Shown piece by piece: positions 44,007-52,256 of a stretch of DNA of 64,000 nt. Each line of letters opens with the position of its first letter. Within the stretch, counting starts at the first letter, position 1. The stretch is from Kitasatospora azatica KCTC 9699 (GTDB lineage Bacteria > Actinomycetota > Actinomycetes > Streptomycetales > Streptomycetaceae). The DNA is taken from the NCBI RefSeq assembly GCF_000744785.1, contig NZ_JQMO01000002.1:1798001-1862000 (forward strand). The letters are read 5' to 3'. The position numbers and the translations under genes were made by a program. Under the pieces are notes generated by a model. That model worked only from the letters and a program-made list of their open reading frames with translations. It had not been told where the DNA came from and searched no databases.

Positions 44007-45032
44007 TCACCGCGAGCCGCCCCCGGCCGGATCGCGCAGCCGACGGCGGGAGGCACTGGGCACCACTGCTTCGGCGAGCCCGGCCGACAGGGTGACGGCC
44101 GGGGAGAACCCGAGCTCGCGTGCCGCGCGGTCGGTGGCGCAGGTCCACGTGCTGTGCCGCAACTCCCTCACCTTGTCCCGGCTGAAGATCGACGCCGTGC
44201 TGCGCGCCCTGGCCGCCAGGTCCGCGCCCAACGCCGCGGCCGTCGCCACGGGGACGGGCATCGGCAGCAGCCTCGGTGGGCGGCACCCGACGGCGGCCGC
44301 CACGGCTGCCGCGAAGTCGGCCAGGCGGTACTGGACACCGTCGCTGACCTGGAAGATCCCCTCCGCCGTGTCACCGGGCCGGACCACCACCTGCGCGTCC
44401 GCCGCCGCGAGCAGCGCCCGGCACAGGTCGTCGACGTGGATCACCGAGTAGTGGTGCGGGCCCGGTCCGCAGGTGGGCAGGAGACCGCGCCGGACGGCGG
44501 CCTCCAGGCTGGGCAGGAACTCGCGGTCGCCCGGGCCGTAGACGATGGGCGGGCGGACGATGACCCCGGGCACGCGGTCCGCCAGCCGGTGCACGACCCG
44601 CTCACCGCCGAGCTTGCTGCGGCCGTACTCCGACACGGGCGCGGGCGGATCCTCCTCCCGACGCGGACGGCCCGGCAGTGACGGCCCGGCTGCCGCCAGG
44701 GAGGAGCAGTAGACCAGGCGTGGCGGGCTCGGCGCGGCGGCGAGGGCCGCGCACAGCCGCCCGGTCCCTGCCGTGTTGACCTCGGCGTACTCGCGTGGCC
44801 AAAGAGCCTTGACCACTCCGGCCAGGTGCAGGACGCGGTCCACGCCCTTGACCGCCTGGTCCAGGCCGCGTCCCGTACGGAGATCGCCTTCGACCACCTG
44901 CACGGCCAGGGCGTCGGCGCGCAGTCGGCCACGATCGCGCACCAACACCGTGGCTTCGTCCCCGCGTTCGGCGAGCTGGCGGAGCAGGTTCCGGCCGATG
45001 AAGCCGGTGGCCCCGGTCACCAGGTACCTCAC
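44007..45032 (-). CDS. NAD(P)-dependent reductase, candidate 3-ketosphinganine reductase
   Basis: A 341-residue extended short-chain dehydrogenase. The Rossmann motif is GATGFIG (7-13) and the catalytic YxxxK is Tyr136-Lys140 in SEYGRSK, with CSSLAA supplying Ser. GTG 45032 overlaps the stop of the acyltransferase gene (GTGA 45029-45032). The three-gene set SPT-like, GNAT, NAD epimerase-type is the composition described for bacterial ceramide synthesis (Spt, bCerS, CerR). In that model this enzyme reduces the 3-keto group. As an alternative it could be an unrelated epimerase or ketoreductase; the operon context is the main argument. Confidence 0.78.
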   Translation of the reverse strand: MRYLVTGATGFIGRNLLRQLAERGDEATVLVRDRGRLRADALAVQVVEGDLRTGRGLDQAVKGVDRVLHLAGVVKALWPREYAEVNTAGTGRLCAALAAAPSPPRLVYCSSLAAAGPSLPGRPRREEDPPAPVSEYGRSKLGGERVVHRLADRVPGVIVRPPIVYGPGDREFLPSLEAAVRRGLLPTCGPGPHHYSVIHVDDLCRALLAAADAQVVVRPGDTAEGIFQVSDGVQYRLADFAAAVAAAVGCRPPRLLPMPVPVATAAALGADLAARARSTASIFSRDKVRELRHSTWTCATDRAARELGFSPAVTLSAGLAEAVVPSASRRRLRDPAGGGSR

Positions 45033-46201
45033 GGGGTGCCCCGTTCCTGCGGCCGGGTGTCGGCCGGGTCGATGGCGCGCTGGTACAGGCGATGGGTACG
45101 GAACCGGACGGCGCCGGTGGCCTGGATCACCCGGTTGCTCTGGGCGTTGTCCTCGAGGACCCAGGAGAACTCGGTCTCGCGGTAGCCCAGGCGGTGCGCC
45201 GCGCGGTGCGCCTGGGCGAGGACGGCCGGAACGAGTCCCGAGTGGCGGTACTTCTCCTTGGCGCCGCCGGCCACGGCGCGTACGCGGTCGATCCGACGGG
45301 CGGCGCGTGCCATCCGGACCAGCCCGGTCGGCAGCCCGAAGGTGGTCAGCCGTCCGCGCGCAGCGCGCAGCGCCTGGTTCGCGTCCGGCAGCCACATCGT
45401 GAACGCGGCCGGATCGCCGTCGACCTGGGCCAGGATCACCAGCTCCGGTCGCAGCACCGGCTTCAACTCCGCCAGCAGGTGGTCGAACTCGCGGTCGGTC
45501 AGCGGGACGGATGCCCAGTTCTGGGACCACGCCGCGTTGTAGATCTCCTTGACCTGGGCCATGTCCTCGTCGAACCGTTTCGGATCGAGGGGCCGGATGG
45601 TGACGTTCTGCCGGCTGCGGGCCCGGTCGCCGACCCGGTCGAAGACGGGTGGCAGCTCGCCCTCCCGCGGCATCGGCAGCCGCCACGACCACAGGTCCTT
45701 GGCCTTGGCGAAGCCGCACTCGGTGAGGAGCCGCTGGTAGTACGGCGGGTTGTGCGCCATCATCACCGTGGGTGGGCTGTCGAAGCCCTCCGTCAGCAGG
45801 CCGCACTCCTCGTTGGTGGAGAAGCTCAGTGGCCCCAGCACCGCCGTCATCCCGCGCCCGCGGAGCCAGTCGGCCGCGGCCGTGAAGAGCGCCTCGGCCG
45901 TCTGGACGTCGTCGACGCACTCGAAGAGGCCGAAGAGGCCGTGCCCCGGGTGGTGCCGCGCGTTGTACCGGGGGTCGATGACCGCGGCGATCCGGCCCAC
46001 GACCTCGTCACCTCGGCGGGCGAGGAACAGCTCGGCCGTCCCGAAGTCGAAGAACGGGTTGCGCCGAGGGTTCAGGAACGCGCGCCGCTCCCGCTCCAAC
46101 GGGGCCACCCAGTGCGGGTCTTCGCGATAGACACGGTACGGCAGTCTGATGAAGGCGGTGGTGTCGCGGCGCCCCCGCACCGCCGTCACGACGGCGGTCA
46201 C
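45029..46201 (-). CDS. GNAT-fold N-acyltransferase, candidate bacterial ceramide synthase
   Basis: A 390-residue protein with a long GNAT fold: an N-terminal RLPYRVYREDPHWVAPLERERRAFLNPRRNPFF motif, GEVVGRI-type segment (DEVVGRIAAVID), and C-terminal SWVLEDNAQSNRVIQATGAVRFRTHRLY, the acyltransferase signature for relatives of bCerS. Typical acetyltransferases are much shorter (about 150 aa). GTG 46201 overlaps the stop of the SPT-like gene (GTGA 46198-46201), and its own stop overlaps the reductase start. In the bacterial ceramide pathway it would transfer a fatty acyl group to the amine of the long-chain base. This assignment rests on family and operon layout. Confidence 0.75.
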   Translation of the reverse strand: MTAVVTAVRGRRDTTAFIRLPYRVYREDPHWVAPLERERRAFLNPRRNPFFDFGTAELFLARRGDEVVGRIAAVIDPRYNARHHPGHGLFGLFECVDDVQTAEALFTAAADWLRGRGMTAVLGPLSFSTNEECGLLTEGFDSPPTVMMAHNPPYYQRLLTECGFAKAKDLWSWRLPMPREGELPPVFDRVGDRARSRQNVTIRPLDPKRFDEDMAQVKEIYNAAWSQNWASVPLTDREFDHLLAELKPVLRPELVILAQVDGDPAAFTMWLPDANQALRAARGRLTTFGLPTGLVRMARAARRIDRVRAVAGGAKEKYRHSGLVPAVLAQAHRAAHRLGYRETEFSWVLEDNAQSNRVIQATGAVRFRTHRLYQRAIDPADTRPQERGTP

Positions 46202-47460
46202 AGCGCCACCTCCACGGATCGGCGCTGCCGGGCGATGCGTACCGGTTCGTACCCTTCGGGCGCGGCCCCCGGGATGAGGCCCAGCCGCCGTCCGACCAGC
46301 GCGAAGGCGTCGAGCACCTGCTCCACCTGGTCGTCGGTGTGGGTGGCCTGGGCGGTCACCCGGAGCAGCGCCCGGCCGCGTGGCACGGCAGGGGCGGCGA
46401 CGGCGTTGGTGAACACCCCCGCGTCGAAGAGCTCCTGCCAGGCGCGCAGGCACAGCTCCGCGTCGCCGACGTGGACCGGGATGATGGGGGTGACCGACTG
46501 GCCGGTGTCGTAGCCGAGGGCGCGCAGCCCGTTGTGCAGCCGCTCGGCCAGGTCCAAGGCCCGCTGCCGGCGGTGGGGTTCGGACTCGATGATGTCCAGC
46601 GACGCGATGCCGGCGGCGGCCGCCGCCGCCGGCATCGCAGCGGAGAACAGGAGTGAACGAGCGCTGTAGCGCAGGTAGTCGATGACGTCCCCGGGGCCGG
46701 CGAGCATCCCGCCGGACGAGCCGAAGCACTTCGACAGTGTCCCGGTGACCAGGTCGACGCCGTCCAGCAACCCGAAGTGCTCGGCCACGCCCCGTCCGCC
46801 GACGCCCATCAGCCCGATGTCATGGGCGCTGTCGACCACGACCCTGGCCTCGTAGCGGCGGGCCAGCGCGACGATCTCGGGCAGGCGGCACAGATCGCCG
46901 CTCATCGAGAACAGGCCGTCGGTGACGATCAGTTTGCCGACGGCGGGGTCTGCTGCGCGCAGCAGACTCTCCAGATGGATCATGTCGGAGTGCCGGTAGC
47001 GGTAATGCGCGCCGAACCCCAGCCGGATGCCGTCCACCAGGGAGGCATGGTTGGACATGTCCCCGAAGGCGGCGTCGTTCCTTCCGAGGAAGGACGCGAT
47101 CGCCAGGTTGGTCTGGAAGCCGGTGGTCGTCACCACCGCCGCCTCCTGGCCGAGGAACACCGCCAGCCTGCCCTCCAGTTCCTCATGGAGTGCCAGGCTG
47201 CCGTTGAGCGCCCTGGAACCGGAGCACGAGGCGCCGAAGCGGCCGAGCGCGGCGGAGGCGGCCGCCACCACCCGGGGATCTGTCGACAGTCCCAGGTAGT
47301 CGTTGCAGCCGACCATGATGAGGCGCTTTCCATCAACGAGGACTTCGGTGCCGCGCGCGGAGAGAGCGCGGAAGTACGGTCGGGTCCCCGATTCCACCAT
47401 GGCGCGGTAGAAGTCGTGTTGCGACTGCTTTCGGAAGACATCCGGCATGGGCCGCTCCAT
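46198..47460 (-). CDS. Serine palmitoyltransferase-like PLP enzyme (alpha-oxoamine synthase)
   Basis: A 420-residue fold-type I PLP enzyme of the alpha-oxoamine synthase family. The PLP lysine is Lys244 in GTLSKCFGSSGG; Asp210 and His213 (VVVDSAHD) contact the cofactor, and His138 (MSNHASLVDG) stacks on it. The family includes serine palmitoyltransferase, AONS (BioF), KBL and ALAS. The absence of biotin or threonine genes and the GNAT plus reductase genes in the same overlapping operon favour serine palmitoyltransferase, the first step of sphingolipid synthesis (Ser plus acyl-CoA or acyl-ACP to 3-ketosphinganine). ATG 47460 has AGGAAA upstream; Met at 47448 is an alternative. Confidence 0.82.
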   Translation of the reverse strand: MERPMPDVFRKQSQHDFYRAMVESGTRPYFRALSARGTEVLVDGKRLIMVGCNDYLGLSTDPRVVAAASAALGRFGASCSGSRALNGSLALHEELEGRLAVFLGQEAAVVTTTGFQTNLAIASFLGRNDAAFGDMSNHASLVDGIRLGFGAHYRYRHSDMIHLESLLRAADPAVGKLIVTDGLFSMSGDLCRLPEIVALARRYEARVVVDSAHDIGLMGVGGRGVAEHFGLLDGVDLVTGTLSKCFGSSGGMLAGPGDVIDYLRYSARSLLFSAAMPAAAAAAGIASLDIIESEPHRRQRALDLAERLHNGLRALGYDTGQSVTPIIPVHVGDAELCLRAWQELFDAGVFTNAVAAPAVPRGRALLRVTAQATHTDDQVEQVLDAFALVGRRLGLIPGAAPEGYEPVRIARQRRSVEVAL

Positions 47461-47770
47461 CGACGAGATTTCCTGATGTGTAGCGACCCTAGGACTCCGG
47501 ACGCCCGACGCGGCGGAGCGACACCGGCGGGCAGCGCTGCGCGAATCGATATCGAACGCGGTTGACTGATCGAACAGTTGAGGTCAGGACGGGTCCTCGG
47601 GACGCGGTATAAAGGTCCCTGAACATAAAGGTCCCTGCACTCGCTCACCGGGAACGACGGTGTGCCATGCACTGGGATGTCGATACACCACAGTCGATAC
47701 ATCACACTGGCCGATTTTCAGGAATTGTGCGCGGCCTTAGGAATGACCAGCGGGAACCGGGACACCGATC
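47461..47770. promoter_or_regulatory. Divergent control region with two direct-repeat pairs
   Basis: The 310-bp region separates the SPT-like operon from the condensation-domain gene. It holds ATAAAGGTCCCTG twice (47609-47621 and 47625-47637, 16-bp spacing) and a tandem pair GTCGATACACCACA / GTCGATACATCACA (47679-47692, 47693-47706). Both are good candidates for activator or repressor sites. No gene is supported here. Confidence 0.5.
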
Positions 47771-49120
47771 ATGCGCCGACGACTCTCGCCGACCGAGCGC
47801 TTCCTGTGGGCCGCGGGCGAGGTGCTCCCCGTCAACATGGCCGTGATCGGCCGGGTCCACGGCCGGACCACTCCCGCCCTCCTGCGCGAAGCCCTGTCCG
47901 CCGCTCGTCACCGCCACCCGCTGCTCGCGGTCCGGATCGCCGACCCCGGCCCCTGGCGGGCCTGGCTGACCACTGACCGGGTACCGGACCCGGAGCTGCG
48001 CGTCGTCAAGGCCGCAACCCCGGACAGCTGGGCCCGGATCGTCGAGGAGGAACTCCAGCAGCCGTTCGACATCCGCCTCGGCCCGCTGACCCGCTTCGTC
48101 CTGGTCGAGGCAGGCGACTCCTTCGACCTCGTCGGGATCTACCACCACCTGGTCGCCGACGGCCTGTCCGCCGCCTTCGTGCTGCGCGATCTGCTCCGCC
48201 GGATCGCCGACCCGGCCGCCGACATGTCCCCGGTCGTCGCCGCCCCCGCCGACGACCTGCTCCCCGACCGCCGCGCCGGACTCGGCGACCTGCGCGCGGT
48301 GGCCCGCCTGCTGCGCGGCAGCGGCCGGGCTGCCCGCGCCGCCGGCGCAGGCAGCCAACTCGCCTACACCACCTGGTCCCTGGACGCACCCGAGACCTCA
48401 GCCCTACTCGCCCGCTGCCGAGCCGAACGAACCACCGTCACGGCCGCCCTGTCCACCGCCTTCGCCCGCGCCCTCGCCGAGCTCGGCCGGCACGGCCCAG
48501 TCGGCCCGGTCGGCCGCCATGTCCGCCACGTCCGCCACGTCCGCCACGTCCGCCACGTCCGCCACGTCCGCCATGTCCGCCACGGCCAGCACAGCCCGCA
48601 CGGCCCGCACGGCCCGGTCGGCATCGCCGTGGCAGCGGACCTACGGCGGCTGCTGACCCCCTCCCCCGGCGAGGCCCTCGGGCTCTACGCGACCAGCCTC
48701 CTGACCACCCTCGACGGCGCCGCCCGACACGACCCCTGGGAGGTCGCCCGCCGCGCCGGAGCCGACATCCACCGCGCCCTGCGGCCGGAGGAACTCCTGC
48801 CCCTGGTCCGGATCCACCGCCTGCTCCGCTACCTCCCCCGCGCGACCATGAGTTCACTCCTCGGGCGCAGCGAGGCCAAACGGACCGTCTTCGACGTCTC
48901 TCTCAGCAACATGCGCGTGCCCGTCCCCACCGGCTACGGACCCCTCCGGCTGACCGCCGTGTACGCCGCCGCCCACACCAGCCTGTCCGGCGCCCCTCTC
49001 GTGACCGTCTACGGACTCGACGGCCGCCTCTTCTGCAGCGTGACCTCGACGGACGGCCCGCACACCGCAGAACTCTGCGCCCTGGCCATGTCCCACCTGC
49101 GGGCCGCGATCTCGGGGTGA
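47771..49120 (+). CDS. Condensation-domain/PapA-like acyltransferase
   Basis: A 449-residue enzyme of the condensation/acyltransferase superfamily. The catalytic motif HHLVADG (125-131) matches HHxxxDG. A DFGWG-like second motif is not obvious, although VFDVSLSNM may take its place. Stand-alone proteins of this type (PapA, WS/DGAT relatives) attach acyl groups to lipid or polyketide alcohols or amines. Residues about 251-271 are seven HVR triplets from a 9-bp repeat expansion. It diverges from the ceramide-type operon, so it may modify the lipid product, as a working hypothesis. The ribosome binding site is weak. Confidence 0.75.
   Translation: MRRRLSPTERFLWAAGEVLPVNMAVIGRVHGRTTPALLREALSAARHRHPLLAVRIADPGPWRAWLTTDRVPDPELRVVKAATPDSWARIVEEELQQPFDIRLGPLTRFVLVEAGDSFDLVGIYHHLVADGLSAAFVLRDLLRRIADPAADMSPVVAAPADDLLPDRRAGLGDLRAVARLLRGSGRAARAAGAGSQLAYTTWSLDAPETSALLARCRAERTTVTAALSTAFARALAELGRHGPVGPVGRHVRHVRHVRHVRHVRHVRHVRHGQHSPHGPHGPVGIAVAADLRRLLTPSPGEALGLYATSLLTTLDGAARHDPWEVARRAGADIHRALRPEELLPLVRIHRLLRYLPRATMSSLLGRSEAKRTVFDVSLSNMRVPVPTGYGPLRLTAVYAAAHTSLSGAPLVTVYGLDGRLFCSVTSTDGPHTAELCALAMSHLRAAISG
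48521..48583 (+). repeat. 9-bp tandem repeats GTCCGCCAC (x7) inside the acyltransferase gene
   Basis: Seven head-to-tail units (one with T for the last C) encode (HVR)7. The near-perfect identity shows recent slippage expansion, so copy number is likely to vary between strains. Confidence 0.85.
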
Positions 49121-49205
49121 ACCGCCCCGAGTCCAGCGCAACCCTCGAAGTCACCAGCGCAACCCTCGAAATCCTGCCCCCGTGACTGCCGACCCGTATT
49201 CGGGC

Positions 49206-49670
49206 TCAGTATTCGCCCTTGATCACGAAGTAGGAACCGCGGATCACACCGGCCAGCTTCGACTTCTGACGCGCGAACTTGAAGCGTGACGCCAGTTCCT
49301 CGGGAACCTCCATGCCTTCGGAGAGTTTGAACCCGACCGCGCGCTTCGTCCCGCTCTCAATGCCGTACATCACGTTGATCGACAGGCCGGACTCGTAGAA
49401 CACATAAGCCATCCGAAGACCGTCCACCTCGAATGAGGTCACCTCGAGCGGGCGGGCGGAGATGACGATGTCACGCTCCTGGGCGAGAACGCGGTTCACC
49501 CAGTCGAGCGTCTCCGGTGCCTCGGTTGCGGGGCTGACGGTGAAAGCGTGATCGTACTTATTCTTGTAATAGCGCGCCTCGTTGGCGCGTAGTCCGGCGA
49601 GAGCCTCCGCAACCGGGGAGGATTCCAGGCCGACGGTGGACACGTTCTCGAAATCGACGATGTACGGCAT
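49206..49670 (-). CDS. Unknown 154-aa protein
   Basis: A 154-residue cytoplasmic protein from ATG 49670 with GGGAG about 6 nt upstream. It begins MPYIVDFENVSTVGLESS, has SPATEAPETLDWVNRVLAQERDI in the middle and ends in a positively charged stretch (FKFARQKSKLAGVIRGSYFVIKGEY). Codon use is less G/C-rich in the third position than in its neighbours, hinting at transfer. No recognised domain. A 21-bp-period repeat (CCAGCGCAACCCTCGAA, 49133-49149 and 49154-49170) lies just beyond its 3' end. Confidence 0.65.
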   Translation of the reverse strand: MPYIVDFENVSTVGLESSPVAEALAGLRANEARYYKNKYDHAFTVSPATEAPETLDWVNRVLAQERDIVISARPLEVTSFEVDGLRMAYVFYESGLSINVMYGIESGTKRAVGFKLSEGMEVPEELASRFKFARQKSKLAGVIRGSYFVIKGEY

Positions 49671-49845
49671 GCGCTCTCCCGATGACGGTCTGTCAAGGCC
49701 ACGGTAGCGGACGGACCACTTCCAGTCGGGCGTGGCTGGAGCGCGCCGGAGACCGCGGCGCGGACCGTCGCGCAGCGCCGAGCGCCCAGCAGGGCACGGC
49801 GGACGACGGGCGGCGGACGACGGGTGGGCGCGCCCCGCCCCACGC

Positions 49846-51432
49846 TCAGACGCTCGGCACCGCGACCGGCCTGGCCAGCACCTGGTCCAGCACCTCGGCG
49901 AGGAACCGCGCCGGATCCGGCACCGGCACCGTGACCCGCATCGCGACGATCGCGTCCGGCCGCACGAGCAGGGCCCCGCTGTCGGACAGCCACGGCGCGC
50001 GGACCCGGTGTGCCGGCAGGCCGACGCCGGCCGCGGCCGCGAGCCACCGGTCGCCCGCGGCGCCCGCCAGCAGGGTCCACCGGGATGCGACCAGGTCGAG
50101 CGTGGAGACCCCGTCGACCCACGCGTGCGGCACCCGTGAACCCGGCGACCCGTCCAGCGCCGCCACCAGGTCGACCGTGGACGGGAGTTCCGGCCGCGGA
50201 TCGACGACGGCGGCCGAGTCGTACCGCTGGCCGAGGTGCACGACCGGCGCCGCCCACACCCCCGCCGCAGCCCTGGCGGCGTCGGCCTCGGGTCCACGCC
50301 CCCAGTGCAGCGCCGGGTCGGCGAACCTGCGCATCGCCTGGTCCAGCGTCGCCGCGGCGACCGGCTCGCGCTCCTGCGCGTAGGTGTCGAGCAGGCCGGC
50401 GCCCGCCTCGCCGTGGTGGACGGCGGCCAGTTTCCACGCCAGGTTGTGGGCGTCGGCGACGCCGGTGTTGAGGCCGAACGCACCGATGGGTGCCACGGTG
50501 TGGGCGGCGTCGCCGACCAGGAACACGCGGCCGACGGCGAAGCGGTCGGCCAGGGCGCTCCGGGGCCGCCACGGCAGCACGCTGCGCACCTCGACGTCGA
50601 GCTCGGGATCGCCGACCGCCGCGCGGACGACCGCGACGCAGCGTTCCTGCGTGAAGTCCTCGGGGCGCTCTCCCTCGTCCACGTCGCAGCTGACGTGGAA
50701 GACCCAGGTGGTCGAACCGTCCACGGTCACCAGCAGGCCGTGCGCCTCCGGCGTGGTGATCGTGCAGGTGCCGAAGGACATCCCCCGCAGGTGGGGTCGG
50801 AGGTCGGCGCCGAACAGGATGTTGATCTTCGACTTGCCCAGGTCGCCCACCCCGGAGGTACCCACCCCGAGCGCGGTCCGCACAGCGCTGTGCGCGCCGT
50901 CCGCGGCCACCACGTGCGCGCAGCGCAGCGAGTAGCGGCCATCGGGCCCCTCCAGCTCGACGTCGACCCCGTCGGCGTCCTGCGCGATGCCGACCAGGCG
51001 GGTCGACCAGCGCACAGCCGCTCCGCGGCGCGCCAGGTCGGCCGCCACCACGGCGTCAAGGCGGTCCTGTGCGCAGACGCCGCGCAGCCTGAACGGCGTC
51101 GTGTCCAGCTCGGTGGCGGACGGAACCGGCATGGGCACGGCCACGACATCGCCCGCGCCCATCTCGACGACCGTCCGCGCCACCGCCTTGGCCGTGGCAC
51201 CCCGCAGGTCGACGGCGACAGCGTCGACGGCGGTGTCCAGCCCGAGTTCACGCAGGATCTCGACCGTCCGGGGCCCGATGCCGGTCGCGCGCGGGTGGAC
51301 CGACGGCCCCGAGCGGCGTTCGACGAGCACCGCGGGGATGCCGTGGTGGGCGAGCAACGCCGCGGTGAGCAGCCCGACGCTGCCGCCCCCGACCACGAGG
51401 ACCGGCGCTTCCAGATACGCTGTTTCCGTCAT
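49846..51432 (-). CDS. FAD-dependent aromatic-type monooxygenase
   Basis: A 528-residue class A flavoprotein monooxygenase. The Rossmann motif GGGSVG lies at 15-20, the DG motif AADGAHSAVR near 165-175, and the GD motif VFLVGDAAHTVAPIGAFGLN near 285-305. The thioredoxin-like C-terminal region (about 400-528) fits the phenol/polyketide hydroxylase subclass. ATG 51432 is chosen; the longer frame has no family similarity. It diverges from a TetR gene only 55 bp away across a palindrome, so TetR probably represses it. The aromatic or polyketide substrate is unknown. Confidence 0.85.
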   Translation of the reverse strand: MTETAYLEAPVLVVGGGSVGLLTAALLAHHGIPAVLVERRSGPSVHPRATGIGPRTVEILRELGLDTAVDAVAVDLRGATAKAVARTVVEMGAGDVVAVPMPVPSATELDTTPFRLRGVCAQDRLDAVVAADLARRGAAVRWSTRLVGIAQDADGVDVELEGPDGRYSLRCAHVVAADGAHSAVRTALGVGTSGVGDLGKSKINILFGADLRPHLRGMSFGTCTITTPEAHGLLVTVDGSTTWVFHVSCDVDEGERPEDFTQERCVAVVRAAVGDPELDVEVRSVLPWRPRSALADRFAVGRVFLVGDAAHTVAPIGAFGLNTGVADAHNLAWKLAAVHHGEAGAGLLDTYAQEREPVAAATLDQAMRRFADPALHWGRGPEADAARAAAGVWAAPVVHLGQRYDSAAVVDPRPELPSTVDLVAALDGSPGSRVPHAWVDGVSTLDLVASRWTLLAGAAGDRWLAAAAGVGLPAHRVRAPWLSDSGALLVRPDAIVAMRVTVPVPDPARFLAEVLDQVLARPVAVPSV

Positions 51433-51447
51433 GGCTACACCGTAGCC
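51433..51447. promoter_or_regulatory. Inverted-repeat operator between monooxygenase and TetR gene
   Basis: GGCTAC-ACC-GTAGCC is a perfect 6-bp-arm palindrome immediately upstream of the monooxygenase ATG. A -10-like TAGAAT (51454-51459) for the TetR gene follows. Dimeric TetR binding here could control both genes. Confidence 0.6.
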
Positions 51448-51487
51448 AGAAGCTAGAATGCCGGTCAACGAGGAAGGGAAGCACCCG

Positions 51488-52192
51488 ATGACCGAACCCG
51501 CTCCCTGGTCGGTGTGGACCAGGCCTCGCCCCGAACCGGCCCGACGCGCCCCGGGAGTGGACCAGTACGTGGCCGCCGCGCTGGCCGTCGCCGACGCGGA
51601 GGGCCTGGCCGCGGTGTCGATGCGCCGGGTCGCGGGCGACCTCGGCTCCGGGACGGCCACCCTCTACCGCTACATCGCCAACCGCGACGAGCTGGTGGAC
51701 CTGATGGTCGACGCCGCCCAGGGCGAGGACCCGCTCCCCGAGCCCACCCCGGACTGGCGCACCGACCTGGCCGCGGTCGCGCACGCCCAGCGCGCGACCC
51801 TGCTGCGCCACCCGTGGCTGGCGGCCGAACTGGCGGGCAGGCCCTCGCTCGGCCCCAACACCTTGCGGCGGGCCGAATCCGCCCTGCGCGCCGCCGTCGC
51901 GCTCACCCCCGACATCACGCTGGCCTCACAGGCACTCGTAGCCGTGCACGCGTACGTGCTGGGCTCGGTGGCCACACAGCAGGCCGCTCGGCGCGCCGAG
52001 CAGCGCACCGGCCTGACCGAGGAGCAGTGGCAGCGCAGCCTCGGCCCCTACATCAGCGCCGTCCTCGCGGCGGGCGAACACCCGATGCTCGCCCGCCGCG
52101 TCCACGAAGGCGAGGACCTCGACCCTGACGTCGAGTTCGCGTTCGGCCTGGACTGCGTACTCGACGGCCTCGCGGCCCGATTGGCTCACTGA
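51488..52192 (+). CDS. TetR-family transcriptional regulator
   Basis: A 234-residue regulator with an N-terminal helix-turn-helix (about 25-70: VAAALAVADAEGLAAVSMRRVAGDLGSGTATLYRYIANRDELVDLM). The C-terminal TetR ligand domain resembles the TetR_C type (VALTPDITLASQALVAVHAYVLG). ATG 51488 was chosen over ATG 51458 because GAGGAAGGG lies about 9 nt upstream and the earlier ATG falls on the predicted transcription start. It diverges from the flavin monooxygenase gene. The likely effector is the monooxygenase substrate; that is an inference from the arrangement. Confidence 0.88.
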   Translation: MTEPAPWSVWTRPRPEPARRAPGVDQYVAAALAVADAEGLAAVSMRRVAGDLGSGTATLYRYIANRDELVDLMVDAAQGEDPLPEPTPDWRTDLAAVAHAQRATLLRHPWLAAELAGRPSLGPNTLRRAESALRAAVALTPDITLASQALVAVHAYVLGSVATQQAARRAEQRTGLTEEQWQRSLGPYISAVLAAGEHPMLARRVHEGEDLDPDVEFAFGLDCVLDGLAARLAH

Positions 52193-52256
52193 CGCGGGCA
52201 CCCGGGCACCCGGCACTCGGGCACCCGGACAACCCGGGCACAGCCGCCGTCGCGGG

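Noticed and set aside
46198..47460. bioF or kbl assignment
   Set aside because: The fold allows it, but no biotin or threonine genes are nearby, while a GNAT acyltransferase and a reductase overlap it.
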